Source: Paraburkholderia guartelaensis (GTDB lineage Bacteria > Pseudomonadota > Gammaproteobacteria > Burkholderiales > Burkholderiaceae). From it: DNA of 64,000 nucleotides. A program made the position numbers and the translations under genes. The notes beneath the pieces are model-generated. The model had not been told where the DNA came from and made no database searches. It saw only the letters and a program-made list of their open reading frames with translations. Location: the NCBI RefSeq assembly GCF_004353905.1, contig NZ_SMOD01000003.1, positions 338,774 through 402,773 on the forward strand, in the 5' to 3' direction. Below are positions 9,822 to 18,662 of the stretch, piece after piece. Within the stretch, counting starts at the first letter, position 1; each line of letters opens with the position of its first letter.

Positions 9822-10442
9822 TCAACGCAGCAAACGCATGGCTTCGTCGGCAGCGGCTAGCATGTCGCGCTGCGTGCGACCGGATTTGCCGATCAAACGA
9901 AAGCCGTGGAGCAGGGCGAGCAAGGTGCGCGCCATGGCCGGAACATGGATTTCCGCTGTAACCGAACCGTCTTTCTGGCCTTGCTGGAGGAGTTCGCGCA
10001 GCATCTCTTCGGTGCGCCGCATGGCGGCTTCGATGCGTGTGGCGACTTCGTCGTCGAAAGTGGCGAGCGCCGTGGCGCTGGAAACCACGAGGCATCCGCG
10101 CCGGCCCTCACTGCCGTGTGACGATTCAGCGTAGAAAACGAGGATGACGCGAATCTTCTCGCTTGCTTTGGACTGCTTGTCGAGGCGATGACGCAATTCG
10201 GCGTTGCGCGTCGTGACGTAATGGTCGAACGCCGCGAGGAACACGCCGCGCTTGTCGCCAAATGCCTTGTAGAGGCTCCCTGCTGTCAGGCCCGTTGCTT
10301 CGCTGAGGTCGCCTACGGAAGTGGCGTGGTAGCCGCGCTCGCGGAAAACGCGCACGGCGCCGTCCACGACGGTTGCCATGTCGAACTCGCGTGGGCGGCC
10401 GGGGCTGCGGGCCAGGGGTTGGGATGGATGCTCGGATGCCAT
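9822..10442 (-). CDS. TetR/AcrR-family repressor
   Basis: A 206-aa regulator. The N-terminal HTH reads AVRVFRERGYHATSVGDLSEATGLTAGSLYKAFGDKRGVF in broken form, that is a helix 1 RERGYHATS, a turn at ATGLTAGSLY and the conserved FGDKRG. The C-terminal ligand domain resembles that of AcrR/QacR members controlling small-molecule detoxification (NemR-like, with a single Cys in GRRGCLVV). The Cys sits in the same general region as redox- or electrophile-sensing cysteines in related TetR proteins; sensing is only inferred. Perfect and near-perfect copies of the same inverted repeat precede this gene and its downstream hydrolase gene. Confidence 0.88.
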   Translation of the reverse strand: MASEHPSQPLARSPGRPREFDMATVVDGAVRVFRERGYHATSVGDLSEATGLTAGSLYKAFGDKRGVFLAAFDHYVTTRNAELRHRLDKQSKASEKIRVILVFYAESSHGSEGRRGCLVVSSATALATFDDEVATRIEAAMRRTEEMLRELLQQGQKDGSVTAEIHVPAMARTLLALLHGFRLIGKSGRTQRDMLAAADEAMRLLR

Positions 10443-10453
10443 GGGGGAGATTA

Positions 10454-10473
10454 TAGGAAATGTTCATTTCCTA
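10454..10473. promoter_or_regulatory. TetR operator copy 1 (autoregulatory)
   Basis: A perfect inverted repeat, TAGGAAATG-TT-CATTTCCTA, 12 bases upstream of the TetR gene start on the minus strand. The 20-bp length and two-base centre are usual for TetR dimers. A second copy with one arm mismatch precedes the hydrolase gene at 9786-9805. Confidence 0.8.
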
Positions 10474-10498
10474 ATCAATAGCCCCATTTCAAACACGC

Positions 10499-12553
10499 TC
10501 ACTCCACACTCTCCCCCCGCCCCTTATGCTGCGCCGCGAGCCTTTCCTGATGCGTCGGCGGCACCGGATCGTAGTGGCTCAGCTGAATGCTGTAATTGCC
10601 ATGCCCGCCCGCGAGTGAATTCAGCCGCGACTGATAATCGTTGAGCTCGGCAAGCGGCACCTTCCCCGCAATGACCATGGCCTGGCCGCCCATCGTGCGC
10701 GTGCCATGCACCTGCCCGCGTCGAGCGGAAAGATCGCCGATGATGTCGCCCATCGCGGCCTCGGGCGTCATTACTTCGATGTCGACAATCGGTTCGAGCA
10801 CGATAGGCTGTGCTTTCAGCACCGCATCGATAAACGCCTTGCGCCCCGCGGTAACGAACGCCACTTCCTTCGAATCCACCGGATGGTGCTTACCGTCGTA
10901 CACGATCACGCGCACGTCCTGCATGGGAAAGCCCGCGAGCGGACCGCTGTCGATCACCTGCAAGATGCCTTTCTCCACGGCAGGCATGAACTGCGAAGGA
11001 ATCGCGCCGCCTTTCACGGCATCCACGAACTCGAAGCCCGCACCGCGCGGCAACGGCTCGACGCGCAACATGACTTCGCCGAACTGGCCCGCGCCGCCGG
11101 TCTGCTTTTTGTGGCGGCAATGGCCTTCGGCTTTGCCGCCTATCGTCTCGCGCCACGCGATCGTCGGCGGACGCGTCACGACATCGAGCTTGTACTGATC
11201 GGTGAGCCGCTCCAGCATGTAGCGCAAGTGCAGTTCGCCGAGCCCACGCACCACGGTTTCATTGGTCCCTTCGGGGTGATCGATCTGCAGGCAAGGATCT
11301 TCCGCCGCGAGCTTTTGCAACACTTCCCACACGCGTTGCTCGTTGCCGGGCCGCGCCGGCTCGATTGCGAGACCGTAAATCGGATTGGGGAACGCTGGCG
11401 GCGTAAGGTGGATGTTGCCGTCCTCGGGCGCGTCGTGCAGCACGGCGTCGAAGCCGATGTCGTCGGCCTTCGCCACCGCGCAGATATTGCCGGGCCCTGC
11501 GCGCTGCACCTCCGTATGCTCCTTGCCCTGCAGCATCAGCAGATGCGCCACCTTGAACGGCTGCCGCGCGTTGCCGATATAAAGCTGGCTGTCACGCGTC
11601 ACCGTGCCCTGATGAATGCGAAACACGGCGACCTTGCCGATATACGGGTCCATCACGATCTTGAACACATGCGCGAGCACGTGCTTGTCGGCATCCGGCT
11701 CGGCGCGCACGGGCTCCTTGCCTTCCTTGCCCTCCACCTCGCGATAGAACAGCGGCGGATTGCCTTCGGTGACATTGGGCAGGAGACGCACGAACACGTC
11801 GAGCAGTTGCGCGATGCCCGCACCTGTGGCCGTAGAGGTGAAGCACACCGGCACGAGATGGCCTTCGCGCAATGCGCGTTCGAACGGCTCGTGCAGTTGC
11901 TCGGGGCTGATGGCTTCGCCTTGTTCGAGGTACAACTCCATCAACTCGGGATCGAGTTCGATCACCTGGTCGACGAGCGCATTGTGCGCTGCCTCCACCG
12001 AATAGAAATCGGCCTCGCCCGCCGGGTTGAAAAAGCAGTCCACTACTTCGCGGCCGCCTTGCGCAGGCAGATTGATCGGCAGGCAGGTCTTGCCGAAGGT
12101 CTCCTGGATCTGTTCGAGCAGGCCCGGCAAATCGACCTTTTCCGCGTCGATGCCGTTCACGATGATCATCCGGCACAGCTTGCGCTGCTGCGCGTACGCC
12201 ATCATGCGGGTCGTCGTCATTTCGATGCCGGTGCGCGCATTGATGACGATGGCCGCCGTTTCCACCGCGGGCAGCGCGCTCATCGACATGCCGGCGAAGT
12301 CGGGATAGCCGGGTGTGTCGAGCAGGTAGATGCGCGTGTCCTGGTGGTCTAAGTGGGCGATGGCGGAGTTGAGGGAGTGGTGGTACTTGCGTTCGAGGGG
12401 ATCGAAATCGCAGAGGGCGGTGCCGCGATTCACGCTGCCTGGCGCGTGCAGCGCGCCGCCCTGGTGCAGGAGCGCTTCGGCAAGCGAGGTCTTGCCGCAG
12501 CCGGCATGGCCGACCAGAGCGATCGTGCGGATGGCTTCGGGACTGTAATCCAT
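10499..12553 (-). CDS. EF-G-like translational GTPase
   Basis: A 684-aa five-domain protein of the elongation factor G superfamily, close to normal EF-G length. The P-loop is GHAGCGKTS (residues 15-23), switch 2 is LLDTPGYPDF, and domains II-V follow to the C-terminus (ALRP-type domain V replaced by VMTPEAAMGDIIGDLSARRG, which is EF-G-like). The G4 element that normally reads NKxD is NGID here, removing the Lys that packs against guanine. This divergence marks the EF-G-like paralogues (often annotated FusA-like) rather than the housekeeping factor encoded in the str operon. It stands alone between a TetR gene and the stomatin operon. Its cellular role is not established. Confidence 0.85.
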   Translation of the reverse strand: MDYSPEAIRTIALVGHAGCGKTSLAEALLHQGGALHAPGSVNRGTALCDFDPLERKYHHSLNSAIAHLDHQDTRIYLLDTPGYPDFAGMSMSALPAVETAAIVINARTGIEMTTTRMMAYAQQRKLCRMIIVNGIDAEKVDLPGLLEQIQETFGKTCLPINLPAQGGREVVDCFFNPAGEADFYSVEAAHNALVDQVIELDPELMELYLEQGEAISPEQLHEPFERALREGHLVPVCFTSTATGAGIAQLLDVFVRLLPNVTEGNPPLFYREVEGKEGKEPVRAEPDADKHVLAHVFKIVMDPYIGKVAVFRIHQGTVTRDSQLYIGNARQPFKVAHLLMLQGKEHTEVQRAGPGNICAVAKADDIGFDAVLHDAPEDGNIHLTPPAFPNPIYGLAIEPARPGNEQRVWEVLQKLAAEDPCLQIDHPEGTNETVVRGLGELHLRYMLERLTDQYKLDVVTRPPTIAWRETIGGKAEGHCRHKKQTGGAGQFGEVMLRVEPLPRGAGFEFVDAVKGGAIPSQFMPAVEKGILQVIDSGPLAGFPMQDVRVIVYDGKHHPVDSKEVAFVTAGRKAFIDAVLKAQPIVLEPIVDIEVMTPEAAMGDIIGDLSARRGQVHGTRTMGGQAMVIAGKVPLAELNDYQSRLNSLAGGHGNYSIQLSHYDPVPPTHQERLAAQHKGRGESVE

Positions 12554-12736
12554 GGCCGCCGTCGTCCGTTAGTGGATGTTCGGCAATTATTGGCGATATT
12601 TCCGTGCTCTGCCAATCCCAAGCTCAAAAGAAGCGCGTACGAGCGCGCGCCGTGCACTGGCCCGCTGATTTCGCTGCGCTGCAATATTCAGTTGAACTGC
12701 CGAAGGCGCAAGCGGCTTAAAAACTGAGGGGACGGA

Positions 12737-13498
12737 TCACTTGCCCAAGCGCTCGATCAGCGCGTTGAGCAGTTCGATCGGCAGCGGGAAGACGATGGTG
12801 GAATTCTTGTCGGCGGCGATGGTGGTGAGCGTCTGCAGATAGCGCAGTTGCATCGCCTGCGGCTGCTTCGCGAGGCATTGCGCGGCTTGCAGCAATTTTT
12901 CGGACGCCTGCAGTTCACCTTCCGCGTGAATCACCTTCGCGCGGCGCTCGCGTTCGGCTTCGGCCTGGCGGGCGATCGCGCGGATCATCGTTTCGTTGAG
13001 ATCCACGTGCTTGATCTCGACGTTCGACACCTTGATGCCCCACGCGTCTGTTTGCGCATCCAGCACTTTCTGGATGTCGGCGTTCAGTTGCTCGCGCTCG
13101 GCGAGCAGAGCGTCGAGTTCGTGTTTGCCGAGCACGGCGCGTAGCGTGGTCTGCGCGAGCTGGCTCGTCGCGTCGATGTAGCGCGCCACCTGAATCACGG
13201 CCTTTTCCGGGTCCACCACGCGAAAATAGACCACGGCGTTGACCTTCACCGAAACGTTGTCGCGCGTGATGACGTCCTGCGAAGGCACGTCGAACACGAC
13301 CGTGCGAAGGTCGATGCGCACCGCCACCTGCACCACGGGAATGATGAGCACGAGGCCCGGCCCCTTGACCTTCCAGAAGCGCCCGAGCATGAACACGACG
13401 CCGCGTTCGTACTCCTTGAAGATGCGGATGGACGATAACGCGATCAGCACCAGCAGCGCGATCAGAAGACCTGTGAAGCCGAACGTGAAGCCGATCAT
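12737..13498 (-). CDS. SPFH/stomatin-family protein (slipin)
   Basis: A 253-aa membrane-anchored SPFH protein: N-terminal TM about residues 5-23, then [21 protein letters not shown], the SPFH domain, and a coiled coil ([17 protein letters not shown]). Its start overlaps the stop of the upstream nfeD-like gene by 4 bp (ATGA), so the two are translationally coupled. NfeD and stomatin form a widely conserved two-gene unit in which the NfeD protease cleaves stomatin; together they are thought to organise membrane microdomains or quality control. Confidence 0.92.
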   Translation of the reverse strand: MIGFTFGFTGLLIALLVLIALSSIRIFKEYERGVVFMLGRFWKVKGPGLVLIIPVVQVAVRIDLRTVVFDVPSQDVITRDNVSVKVNAVVYFRVVDPEKAVIQVARYIDATSQLAQTTLRAVLGKHELDALLAEREQLNADIQKVLDAQTDAWGIKVSNVEIKHVDLNETMIRAIARQAEAERERRAKVIHAEGELQASEKLLQAAQCLAKQPQAMQLRYLQTLTTIAADKNSTIVFPLPIELLNALIERLGK

Positions 13499-15033
13499 GA
13501 ATGTTCTCCCTTGTCGTTTGCCTTCTCGTGTACCGCGCCGTGCAGCGGGGTGACGGTGAGCATGAGACCGCTGCGCGAACTCACGCGCACGCGGCTGCCG
13601 GCGGCGAGCGGCGTGGCGCACGCCACGCGCCAGCGCTCGCCGTGCACGCGCGCCCAGCCCGTGGCTAAGGCTGCGTGGCCAGGCCGCGGGTCGGGGTGCA
13701 GGCCCTCGTCGATCACTTCGCCCGTGGCGCCTACCATTGCCTCCGCGCCGGTCACCACGGGCCGCCGCCGCGCGCGCAGCGCCACGCTGGAGACGGTGGC
13801 GACGAACGCCGCGCCGCCTAGCGCCAGGCCCGCTATGAGCGTTATGGGGATGCCGTAGCCGGGTGCGCTGGTGTCCATCAGCATGAGCGCGCCAATGGCG
13901 AACGCCACAATGCCGCCGAAGCCCAGCACGCCAAACGTGGGCAGGAATGCCTCCGCGATGAGGCACGCGAGCCCGAGCAGCACAAGCCCGAGGCCCGCGT
14001 AGTTCACGGGCAGCAGCTGCATGGCGAAGAGGCCCACCAGCAGGCAGGTCGCGCCCGCCACGCCGGGCAGCACGAAGCCTGGGTTGGCGAACTCGAAGAA
14101 GAGTCCGTAAATGCCGATGGTCAGCAGGATCAGCGCGACGTTCGGGTCGGCGACGATCGAGAGGAAGCGGTTGCGCCAGTCGGGCGCAACGACTTCGAGC
14201 GGCGCGTGCGCACTGGCCACGCGCAGCGTGCCCGCCGTGGTCGTGACGGTGCGGCCGTCGAGCTGACGCGCGAGATCGGCGGGGTCCAGCGCGATCAGGT
14301 CGATCACGTGCTGGTCGCGCGCTTCTTCGTCCGAGAGGCTCACGGCCTCGCGCACGGCACGCTCGCCCCACGCCGCGTTGCGCCCGCGCAGTTGCGCGAG
14401 GCCGCGAATGTAGGCGGCGGAATCGTGCATGACCTTGCGGGCTTCCGTCGATTCGTTGTCGTCGGCGTGCGGGGCCGAGGCGCCGGAGGCGGCCTCGGGG
14501 GCGCCTGGCGGGCCACCCGGAAGGCCACCGCCACCGCCGCCGCCCACGCCGAGCTGCACCGGCGATGCCGCGCCGAGGTTAGTCCCCGGCGCCATGGCCG
14601 CGAAGTGGCTCGCGTAGACGATATAGGTGCCCGCGCTCGCTGCGCGCGCGCCGCCGGGAGCGACGAACGTCGCGACTGGCACCGGCGAGGCGAGAATCGC
14701 CTTGATGATTTGGCGCATCGACGTGTCGAGGCCGCCTGGCGTATCCAGTTCGAGGATCGCAAGCGGCGCTCGCTCGCGCGCGGCACGCTCCAGCGAGCGG
14801 ACGATGAAATCGGCGCTGGCGGGCCCGATCGCGCCGTTCACCGTCATGACGACGACGGGCGGGCTCGGCGCCGCGAACGCGCCCGGTACGGCTAACGCGG
14901 CCGCCAGGGCGGCCCACGCGATCAGCAAGGCGACGAACACAACGGCGCGAGCAAGCCGCGCGGTGAGCGGATGGTGCGGGTGAGCGTGCGGCGCGTCGTG
15001 CACCGCGGCATGCGAGGGGCGATGATCGCGCAT
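13495..15033 (-). CDS. NfeD1b-type membrane serine protease
   Basis: A 512-aa protein with an N-terminal signal/TM (residues ~27-55), a ClpP/crotonase-fold periplasmic protease domain with the nucleophile Ser in [10 protein letters not shown], four or five TM helices around residues 280-410, and a C-terminal OB-fold NfeD domain ([10 protein letters not shown]... GERWRVAC). This is the long NfeD form that cleaves the partner stomatin's hydrophobic C-terminus. A glycine/proline-rich insert ([16 protein letters not shown]) followed by an acidic stretch interrupts the protease domain just after the catalytic region. The 4-bp overlap with the stomatin gene defines the operon. The start at 15033 has no strong Shine-Dalgarno, so it is approximate. 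Confidence 0.88.
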   Translation of the reverse strand: MRDHRPSHAAVHDAPHAHPHHPLTARLARAVVFVALLIAWAALAAALAVPGAFAAPSPPVVVMTVNGAIGPASADFIVRSLERAARERAPLAILELDTPGGLDTSMRQIIKAILASPVPVATFVAPGGARAASAGTYIVYASHFAAMAPGTNLGAASPVQLGVGGGGGGGLPGGPPGAPEAASGASAPHADDNESTEARKVMHDSAAYIRGLAQLRGRNAAWGERAVREAVSLSDEEARDQHVIDLIALDPADLARQLDGRTVTTTAGTLRVASAHAPLEVVAPDWRNRFLSIVADPNVALILLTIGIYGLFFEFANPGFVLPGVAGATCLLVGLFAMQLLPVNYAGLGLVLLGLACLIAEAFLPTFGVLGFGGIVAFAIGALMLMDTSAPGYGIPITLIAGLALGGAAFVATVSSVALRARRRPVVTGAEAMVGATGEVIDEGLHPDPRPGHAALATGWARVHGERWRVACATPLAAGSRVRVSSRSGLMLTVTPLHGAVHEKANDKGEHS

Positions 15034-15707
15034 CGGAAGTCCGGAATGTGGCGCACGTTCCGGCTCACAGATGGGGCAAGAGCCGATACCTCAAGATTAG
15101 GCGCTTTCCGCGCAAAGCGCGAACCGGCCCGAATGGCGGGAATCCGCGCCGAACGTTGCGCCGCGCACTGATTGCGCGGCTCCAAAAGCAATGGGGGAAT
15201 CGAGATTTGGCGCGCCGGGCTTCGCGGATGACATCCGGTGGCCAGCGAGTTGTTGCTATCGCAACTAAATGACAGGAGGGCTGCAGACGCACGCACGGAC
15301 CGATTCGGCGACGAGGCCTATGGCCGCGCTTCGCTGCATCGCCGCGGCGAGCTTCGAGGACGGACAGGATGTGGCCGCGTACCGCTCGAACGCGGTCGCG
15401 CATTTCATGCTCACGCGCTACCGGGGTTCGGTGCGGTGGCCATGGCAGGAGCTACGTACGCGCTCACCCGGCGGGGTCTGGACGACCGGCCGGTCACGCG
15501 GGAACTGCGTGGCTTTGCGTAGACGCTATACCGGCGCCGCGCACTTTTGGCTGCGCCGGGATGACGGCCCGATGCGGCGCGCACGGATGCCCCGAAAGTC
15601 GAGGTCTGGCCAGGCGCCGCATAAAACCCGACCGCTCGATGCGGCCGCGTGTTACTTCTCGTCCCTCGTTTGTACGGGCAGGGACGCTTGCTGCAGTCAG
15701 GCGCGGA
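15034..15707. other. Stretch without a convincing gene
   Basis: About 670 bp between the nfeD start and the 41-aa gene. Open frames exist (for example + strand 15269-15835), but they have no ribosome site worth noting, no recognisable domain, Arg-rich low-complexity composition, and overlap the opposite-strand 41-aa gene. A small piece read as MAALRCIAAASFEDGQD and another frame ending RGLDDRPVTRELRGFA look protein-like and could be remnants of a decayed gene; I cannot support a call. An inverted repeat (CGTCCCT at 15660-15666 with AGGGACG at 15680-15686) lies just past the 41-aa gene but lacks a T-run. Confidence 0.3.
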
Positions 15708-15833
15708 TTAGTACCAGCGGCGCTGAGCTTCTGCGAGCAGTTCGCAGTATTCGAGGTGACGGTTCAGCGCTTCGGCGCCAAGACGACGCAGTGCAGCCAG
15801 AACTTGAGTCAGTTTTTCGACGATTGCACCCAT
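15708..15833 (-). CDS. Uncharacterised small protein (41 aa)
   Basis: A 42-codon frame, MGAIVEKLTQVLAALRRLG... ending EAQRRWY. It is predicted to be one amphipathic helix with heptad-like Leu/Ala spacing and one Cys (LEYCELL). AGAGGAAA lies four to five bases before the ATG. A near-consensus -10 TATAAT (15881-15876) and a plausible -35 (15903-15898) precede it. Codons are those of well-expressed genes (CTG, CGT, GAA, AAA, CAA), unlike the antisense shadows. There is no signal peptide. I do not recognise the family. Its own promoter and ribosome site make it likely to be real. Confidence 0.65.
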   Translation of the reverse strand: MGAIVEKLTQVLAALRRLGAEALNRHLEYCELLAEAQRRWY

Positions 15834-15861
15834 GATTTCCTCTTTGCTAGGGTTAGTTCCT

Positions 15862-15903
15862 AAGGGATAACCCTTATTATAGAGATTTCAGGGCGGAATG
15901 CAA
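15862..15903 (-). promoter_or_regulatory. Promoter with palindrome for the 41-aa gene
   Basis: On the minus strand: TTGCAT at 15903-15898, 16 bp spacer, TATAAT at 15881-15876, then the palindrome AAGGG-TTAT-CCCTT (15875-15862) overlapping the expected transcription start. A second, overlapping inverted repeat pairs TAACCCT (15868-15874) with AGGGTTA (15849-15855). Positioned this way the palindromes look like a repressor operator rather than a terminator. Confidence 0.5.
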
Positions 15904-15998
15904 GGCGCGCGGAGGCTAAGTGTGCGGTGCAGCAACACTTTTGATTCGCCCCTTATTGTCGTGTTAGCCGGCCCCGCCCACGCGACAACGCGCCTTCT

Positions 15999-16114
15999 TG
16001 TATCGCACTGTGTCTGGCCGCGCGTCCGACAAGCGCGCTTGCAAAAGCGGGCGCGCGCGCAAACAAGCCAGATACATCGCGGCGTTCAAATGTCTCCTAC
16101 GCAAGGTTGATACA
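15999..16114 (+). promoter_or_regulatory. Regulon promoter A (DUF4148 gene at 16156)
   Basis: TGTATC (15999) and TGTGTC (16009) form a direct repeat with 10-bp period. Exactly 72 bp after the first hexamer comes GATACA (16071), followed by CGTTCAAAT (16083-16091) and CTCCTACGC. A further GATACA lies at 16109. The same order and spacing recur in front of the genes at 18585(-), 22932(-), 23259 and 25365. Confidence 0.7.
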
Positions 16115-16155
16115 CAACAGTGCGCAACCACTCACCCAACGTCAGGAGAAACACC

Positions 16156-16518
16156 ATGAAGCTCGCACACTCGCTCGCCGCCGCCGCTCTTGCTGCCCTC
16201 GTTGCCGTTCCTGCGCTCTCGTTCGCCCAGTCGAGCCAACCGGTGACCCGCGCCGAAGTGAAGGCTGAACTCGTGCAACTCCAGAAGGCCGGCTACAACC
16301 CGGCCAGCGACAACACGCAATACCCCGCGAACCTGCAAGCCGCGCTCTCGCGCGTGAGCGCCGAAAGCGGTGCAGCCGCGTCGTCGTTCGGTGGCGTGGC
16401 CGGGGGTGCGTCCGCAGCAGGCAGCCGCACGCACGTCCATGCTGTATCGAATGCCGCCGGTGCGAATGAGGCCGGCCAGGATGTCGTTGGCCTCGGCCCG
16501 ATCTACGCTCACTCGTAA
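16156..16518 (+). CDS. DUF4148 exported protein, paralogue 1
   Basis: A 120-aa protein with a Sec signal peptide (MKLAHSLAAAALAALVAVPALSFAQ, cleavage after Ala in SFAQ) and the DUF4148 core TRAEVKAELVQLQKAGYNP, followed by a low-complexity Ala/Gly/Ser region and the end GLGPIYAHS. AGGAG precedes the ATG. DUF4148 proteins are small, periplasmic or secreted, and confined largely to Burkholderiales; no biochemical role is established. The paralogue at 25365 shares the core and the identical eight-residue tail LGPIYAHS. Its promoter carries the shared TGTATC/GATACA architecture. Confidence 0.88.
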   Translation: MKLAHSLAAAALAALVAVPALSFAQSSQPVTRAEVKAELVQLQKAGYNPASDNTQYPANLQAALSRVSAESGAAASSFGGVAGGASAAGSRTHVHAVSNAAGANEAGQDVVGLGPIYAHS

Positions 16519-16744
16519 TGCGCGCGGCACGACGCCGCGAAGTTTGCCGCGCACCGGCAGGCTTCGCGGCGTTGCCGCGTCCAGGCCCAGCCCACTCATC
16601 CCCGATCCCCCGCCGACCTGCTGTTACCATGTGCTTGCGTGGCCACGCGGCTCACGCGAACGCTTTCACGTTCGAGTTCAAGGCGCATCCATGCGCATCA
16701 AGGCGCACTTCGCGCCCACACCCCGAAGCTCGCACGAGGTCAAC

Positions 16745-17779
16745 ATGCCGGGAACCCAGATCCCCACTTCCGCTCGCCCACGCATGATCCTGTTCAGCGC
16801 GCGCCAGTACGACGTCGATACGTTCACCGAGGCGAACAGCGCATTCCAATATGAATTGCACTACCAGGAATCGCATCTCGATGCCGATACCGCCGTGATC
16901 GCCGATGGCTACGAGGTGGTGTGCCCGTTCGTGAACGATACGGTCGACGCCGCCACGCTCGAGCGCCTCCACAAGGGCGGCACGCGACTCGTGGCGCTGC
17001 GCTCGGCGGGCTTCAATCACGTGGATCTTGCGGCGGCGCAGCGTCTTGGCATCACCGTCGCGAGAGTGCCTGCGTATTCGCCGCATGCGGTGGCCGAACA
17101 TGCCGTCGGGCTGATCCTCGCGCTGAACCGCAAGCTGCCGCGCGCCGTGTCGCGCACGCGCGAAGGCGACTTCTCGCTTGCCGGTCTGCTCGGTTTCGAC
17201 CTGCATGGGAAGACGGCCGGCGTGATCGGCACGGGCATTATCGGACGGTGCTTTGCGCGCATCATGGCGGGCTTCGGCATGCAGGTTCTCGCCCACGACC
17301 CGGGTCCACCGGCCGCCGACTTGCTGGCGCTCGGCGCGCGCTACGTGCCGCTCGACACGCTGCTTGCGCAGTCCGACGTGGTGAGCCTGCATTGCCCGCT
17401 CGTGCCCGCAACGCGTCATTTGATCGACCGCCAAGCGCTCGCGAAGATGAAGCGCGGCGCCATGCTCATCAATACCGGGCGCGGCGGCCTCGTGGAAAGC
17501 ACTGCGCTCGTCGATGCGCTCAAGAGCGGCCAGTTGGGCCATCTCGGACTCGACGTGTACGAGGAAGAGGGCGGCCTGTTCTTCGAGGACCACTCGGATG
17601 CGCCGCTGCAAGACGACGTGCTCGCGCGCCTCCTGATGTTTCCGAACGTGATCGTCACGTCGCACCAGGCGTTCTTCACGCGCGAGGCGATGAGCGAGAT
17701 TGCGCAAACGACGCTGCGCAACGTGGAGGCCTGGCGTAGCGGCTCGCCGGTCAATCTCGTGGACGCGCCGCACGGCTAG
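16745..17779 (+). CDS. D-2-hydroxyacid dehydrogenase (D-lactate dehydrogenase-like)
   Basis: A 344-aa NAD-dependent dehydrogenase. The Rossmann motif GVIGTGIIG, the catalytic Arg in VALRSAGFNHVDL, Glu in the DVYEEEGGLFF block and His in VTSHQAFFT are present. DVYEEEGGLFFED is specific to the LdhA-type D-lactate dehydrogenases rather than to phosphoglycerate dehydrogenases. It interconverts pyruvate and D-lactate in the cytoplasm, by family. GAGG is six bases before the ATG at 16745; an ATG at 16691 is a weaker option. A strong terminator follows at 17810. Confidence 0.88.
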   Translation: MPGTQIPTSARPRMILFSARQYDVDTFTEANSAFQYELHYQESHLDADTAVIADGYEVVCPFVNDTVDAATLERLHKGGTRLVALRSAGFNHVDLAAAQRLGITVARVPAYSPHAVAEHAVGLILALNRKLPRAVSRTREGDFSLAGLLGFDLHGKTAGVIGTGIIGRCFARIMAGFGMQVLAHDPGPPAADLLALGARYVPLDTLLAQSDVVSLHCPLVPATRHLIDRQALAKMKRGAMLINTGRGGLVESTALVDALKSGQLGHLGLDVYEEEGGLFFEDHSDAPLQDDVLARLLMFPNVIVTSHQAFFTREAMSEIAQTTLRNVEAWRSGSPVNLVDAPHG

Positions 17780-17809
17780 AGCGCAACGCACACGGCAACA
17801 CACAAAAGC

Positions 17810-17849
17810 GAAGCGGGGCGCGCGCAAGCCGCCCCGCTTCTTTGCTTTC
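17810..17849 (+). terminator. Rho-independent terminator after the D-lactate dehydrogenase gene
   Basis: A perfect 11-bp stem: GAAGCGGGGCG (17810-17820) pairs with CGCCCCGCTTC (17830-17840), loop of nine, then TTTGCTTTCT. It also separates the gene from the convergent ohr. Confidence 0.85.
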
Positions 17850-17873
17850 TACTGCTACGCGATCACGCCTCGA

Positions 17874-18296
17874 TCACGCCTCGACCACGCTGAGCGTGAC
17901 GTCGATGTTGCCGCGCGTGGCCTTCGAGTACGGGCAGATCTGGTGTGCCGTTTCGACGATGCGCTGCGCCGTCTCGCGATCGACGCCCGGCAGGGTCACG
18001 TTCAGACGGCCGCGCAGCTTGAACGCGTCGTCGGCGTTGATGAGGTCGATCTCGGCGTCGACCGCCACGTCGCGCGGCAGCGTCGTGCCGAGCTTCGTGG
18101 CCGCGCGGCCCATCGCGCCGATGAAGCACGCCGACCAGCCTGCCGCGAACATCTGCTCCGGGTTCGTGCCCGGTGCGCTCGAGCCGGGGGGCGAGAGCTT
18201 CACGTCCAGTCGACCGTCTTCGCTGCGGGCCGCGCCGTCACGGCCGCCGGTGGTGTGGGTCTTGCCGGTGTACAGCACTTTTTCTGCCTGAGTCAT
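17874..18296 (-). CDS. ohr: Organic hydroperoxide resistance protein (Ohr)
   Basis: A 140-aa OsmC/Ohr thiol peroxidase that reduces organic hydroperoxides using lipoylated partners in the cytoplasm. Catalytic Cys57 (GWSACFIG) and resolving Cys121 (QICPYSK) are present, as are Arg19 (GGRDG) and Glu48 (PEQMF), which place it in Ohr rather than OsmC. GGAG precedes the ATG. It lies 40 bp downstream of a DUF4148 gene on the same strand, so both are probably transcribed from the regulon promoter at 18663-18739. No OhrR gene is adjacent, which is unusual for ohr. Confidence 0.9.
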   Translation of the reverse strand: MTQAEKVLYTGKTHTTGGRDGAARSEDGRLDVKLSPPGSSAPGTNPEQMFAAGWSACFIGAMGRAATKLGTTLPRDVAVDAEIDLINADDAFKLRGRLNVTLPGVDRETAQRIVETAHQICPYSKATRGNIDVTLSVVEA

Positions 18297-18336
18297 GGTG
18301 TTTATCTCCTGGGGTTAGCGTCGTTGGGACAATGAA

Positions 18337-18585
18337 TTAGCTGCCGCGGTACAGCTGCTGGATCGCTGCGAGCTGGCCGTCGTGCTGCGCCTGAACCAGT
18401 TCCTGGCGAACCTGTGCACGCGTGATCTTTGCGTTCGCCGCATTGCTGGCGGGCATCCATGCCTGGCTTTGTTGAACCGTCGGTTGTGCAGCGCTCGACT
18501 GAGCGGGCATGGCAGCGAAGACCGGAGCGGCGGTGAGGACTGCGGCGCTGGCGGCAAAGGCGAGGGCGAGCTTCGAGACGTTCAT
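18337..18585 (-). CDS. DUF4148 exported protein, short paralogue 2
   Basis: An 82-aa protein: signal peptide (KLALAFAASAAVLTAAPVFA), linker rich in Gln/Ser/Ala, and a DUF4148-like core TRAQVRQELVQAQHDG at the C-terminus. It lacks the GLGPIYAHS tail found in paralogues 1 and 3. Upstream GGAGA provides the ribosome site. It heads a two-gene unit with ohr and shares the TGTATC/GATACA promoter plan, here with 71 instead of 72 bp spacing. Confidence 0.8.
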   Translation of the reverse strand: MNVSKLALAFAASAAVLTAAPVFAAMPAQSSAAQPTVQQSQAWMPASNAANAKITRAQVRQELVQAQHDGQLAAIQQLYRGS

Positions 18586-18662
18586 GACTTTCTCCTGGGA
18601 AGGGTTTGGAAATCCGTCCGGTCATCAGCAAGTTCCGGCGTTGATGCATTAAAACCACCGGA

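Noticed and set aside
15269..15835. Open frame on the + strand upstream of the DUF4148 gene at 16156
   Set aside because: No ribosome site, no domain, and overlap with the well-supported 41-aa gene on the other strand.
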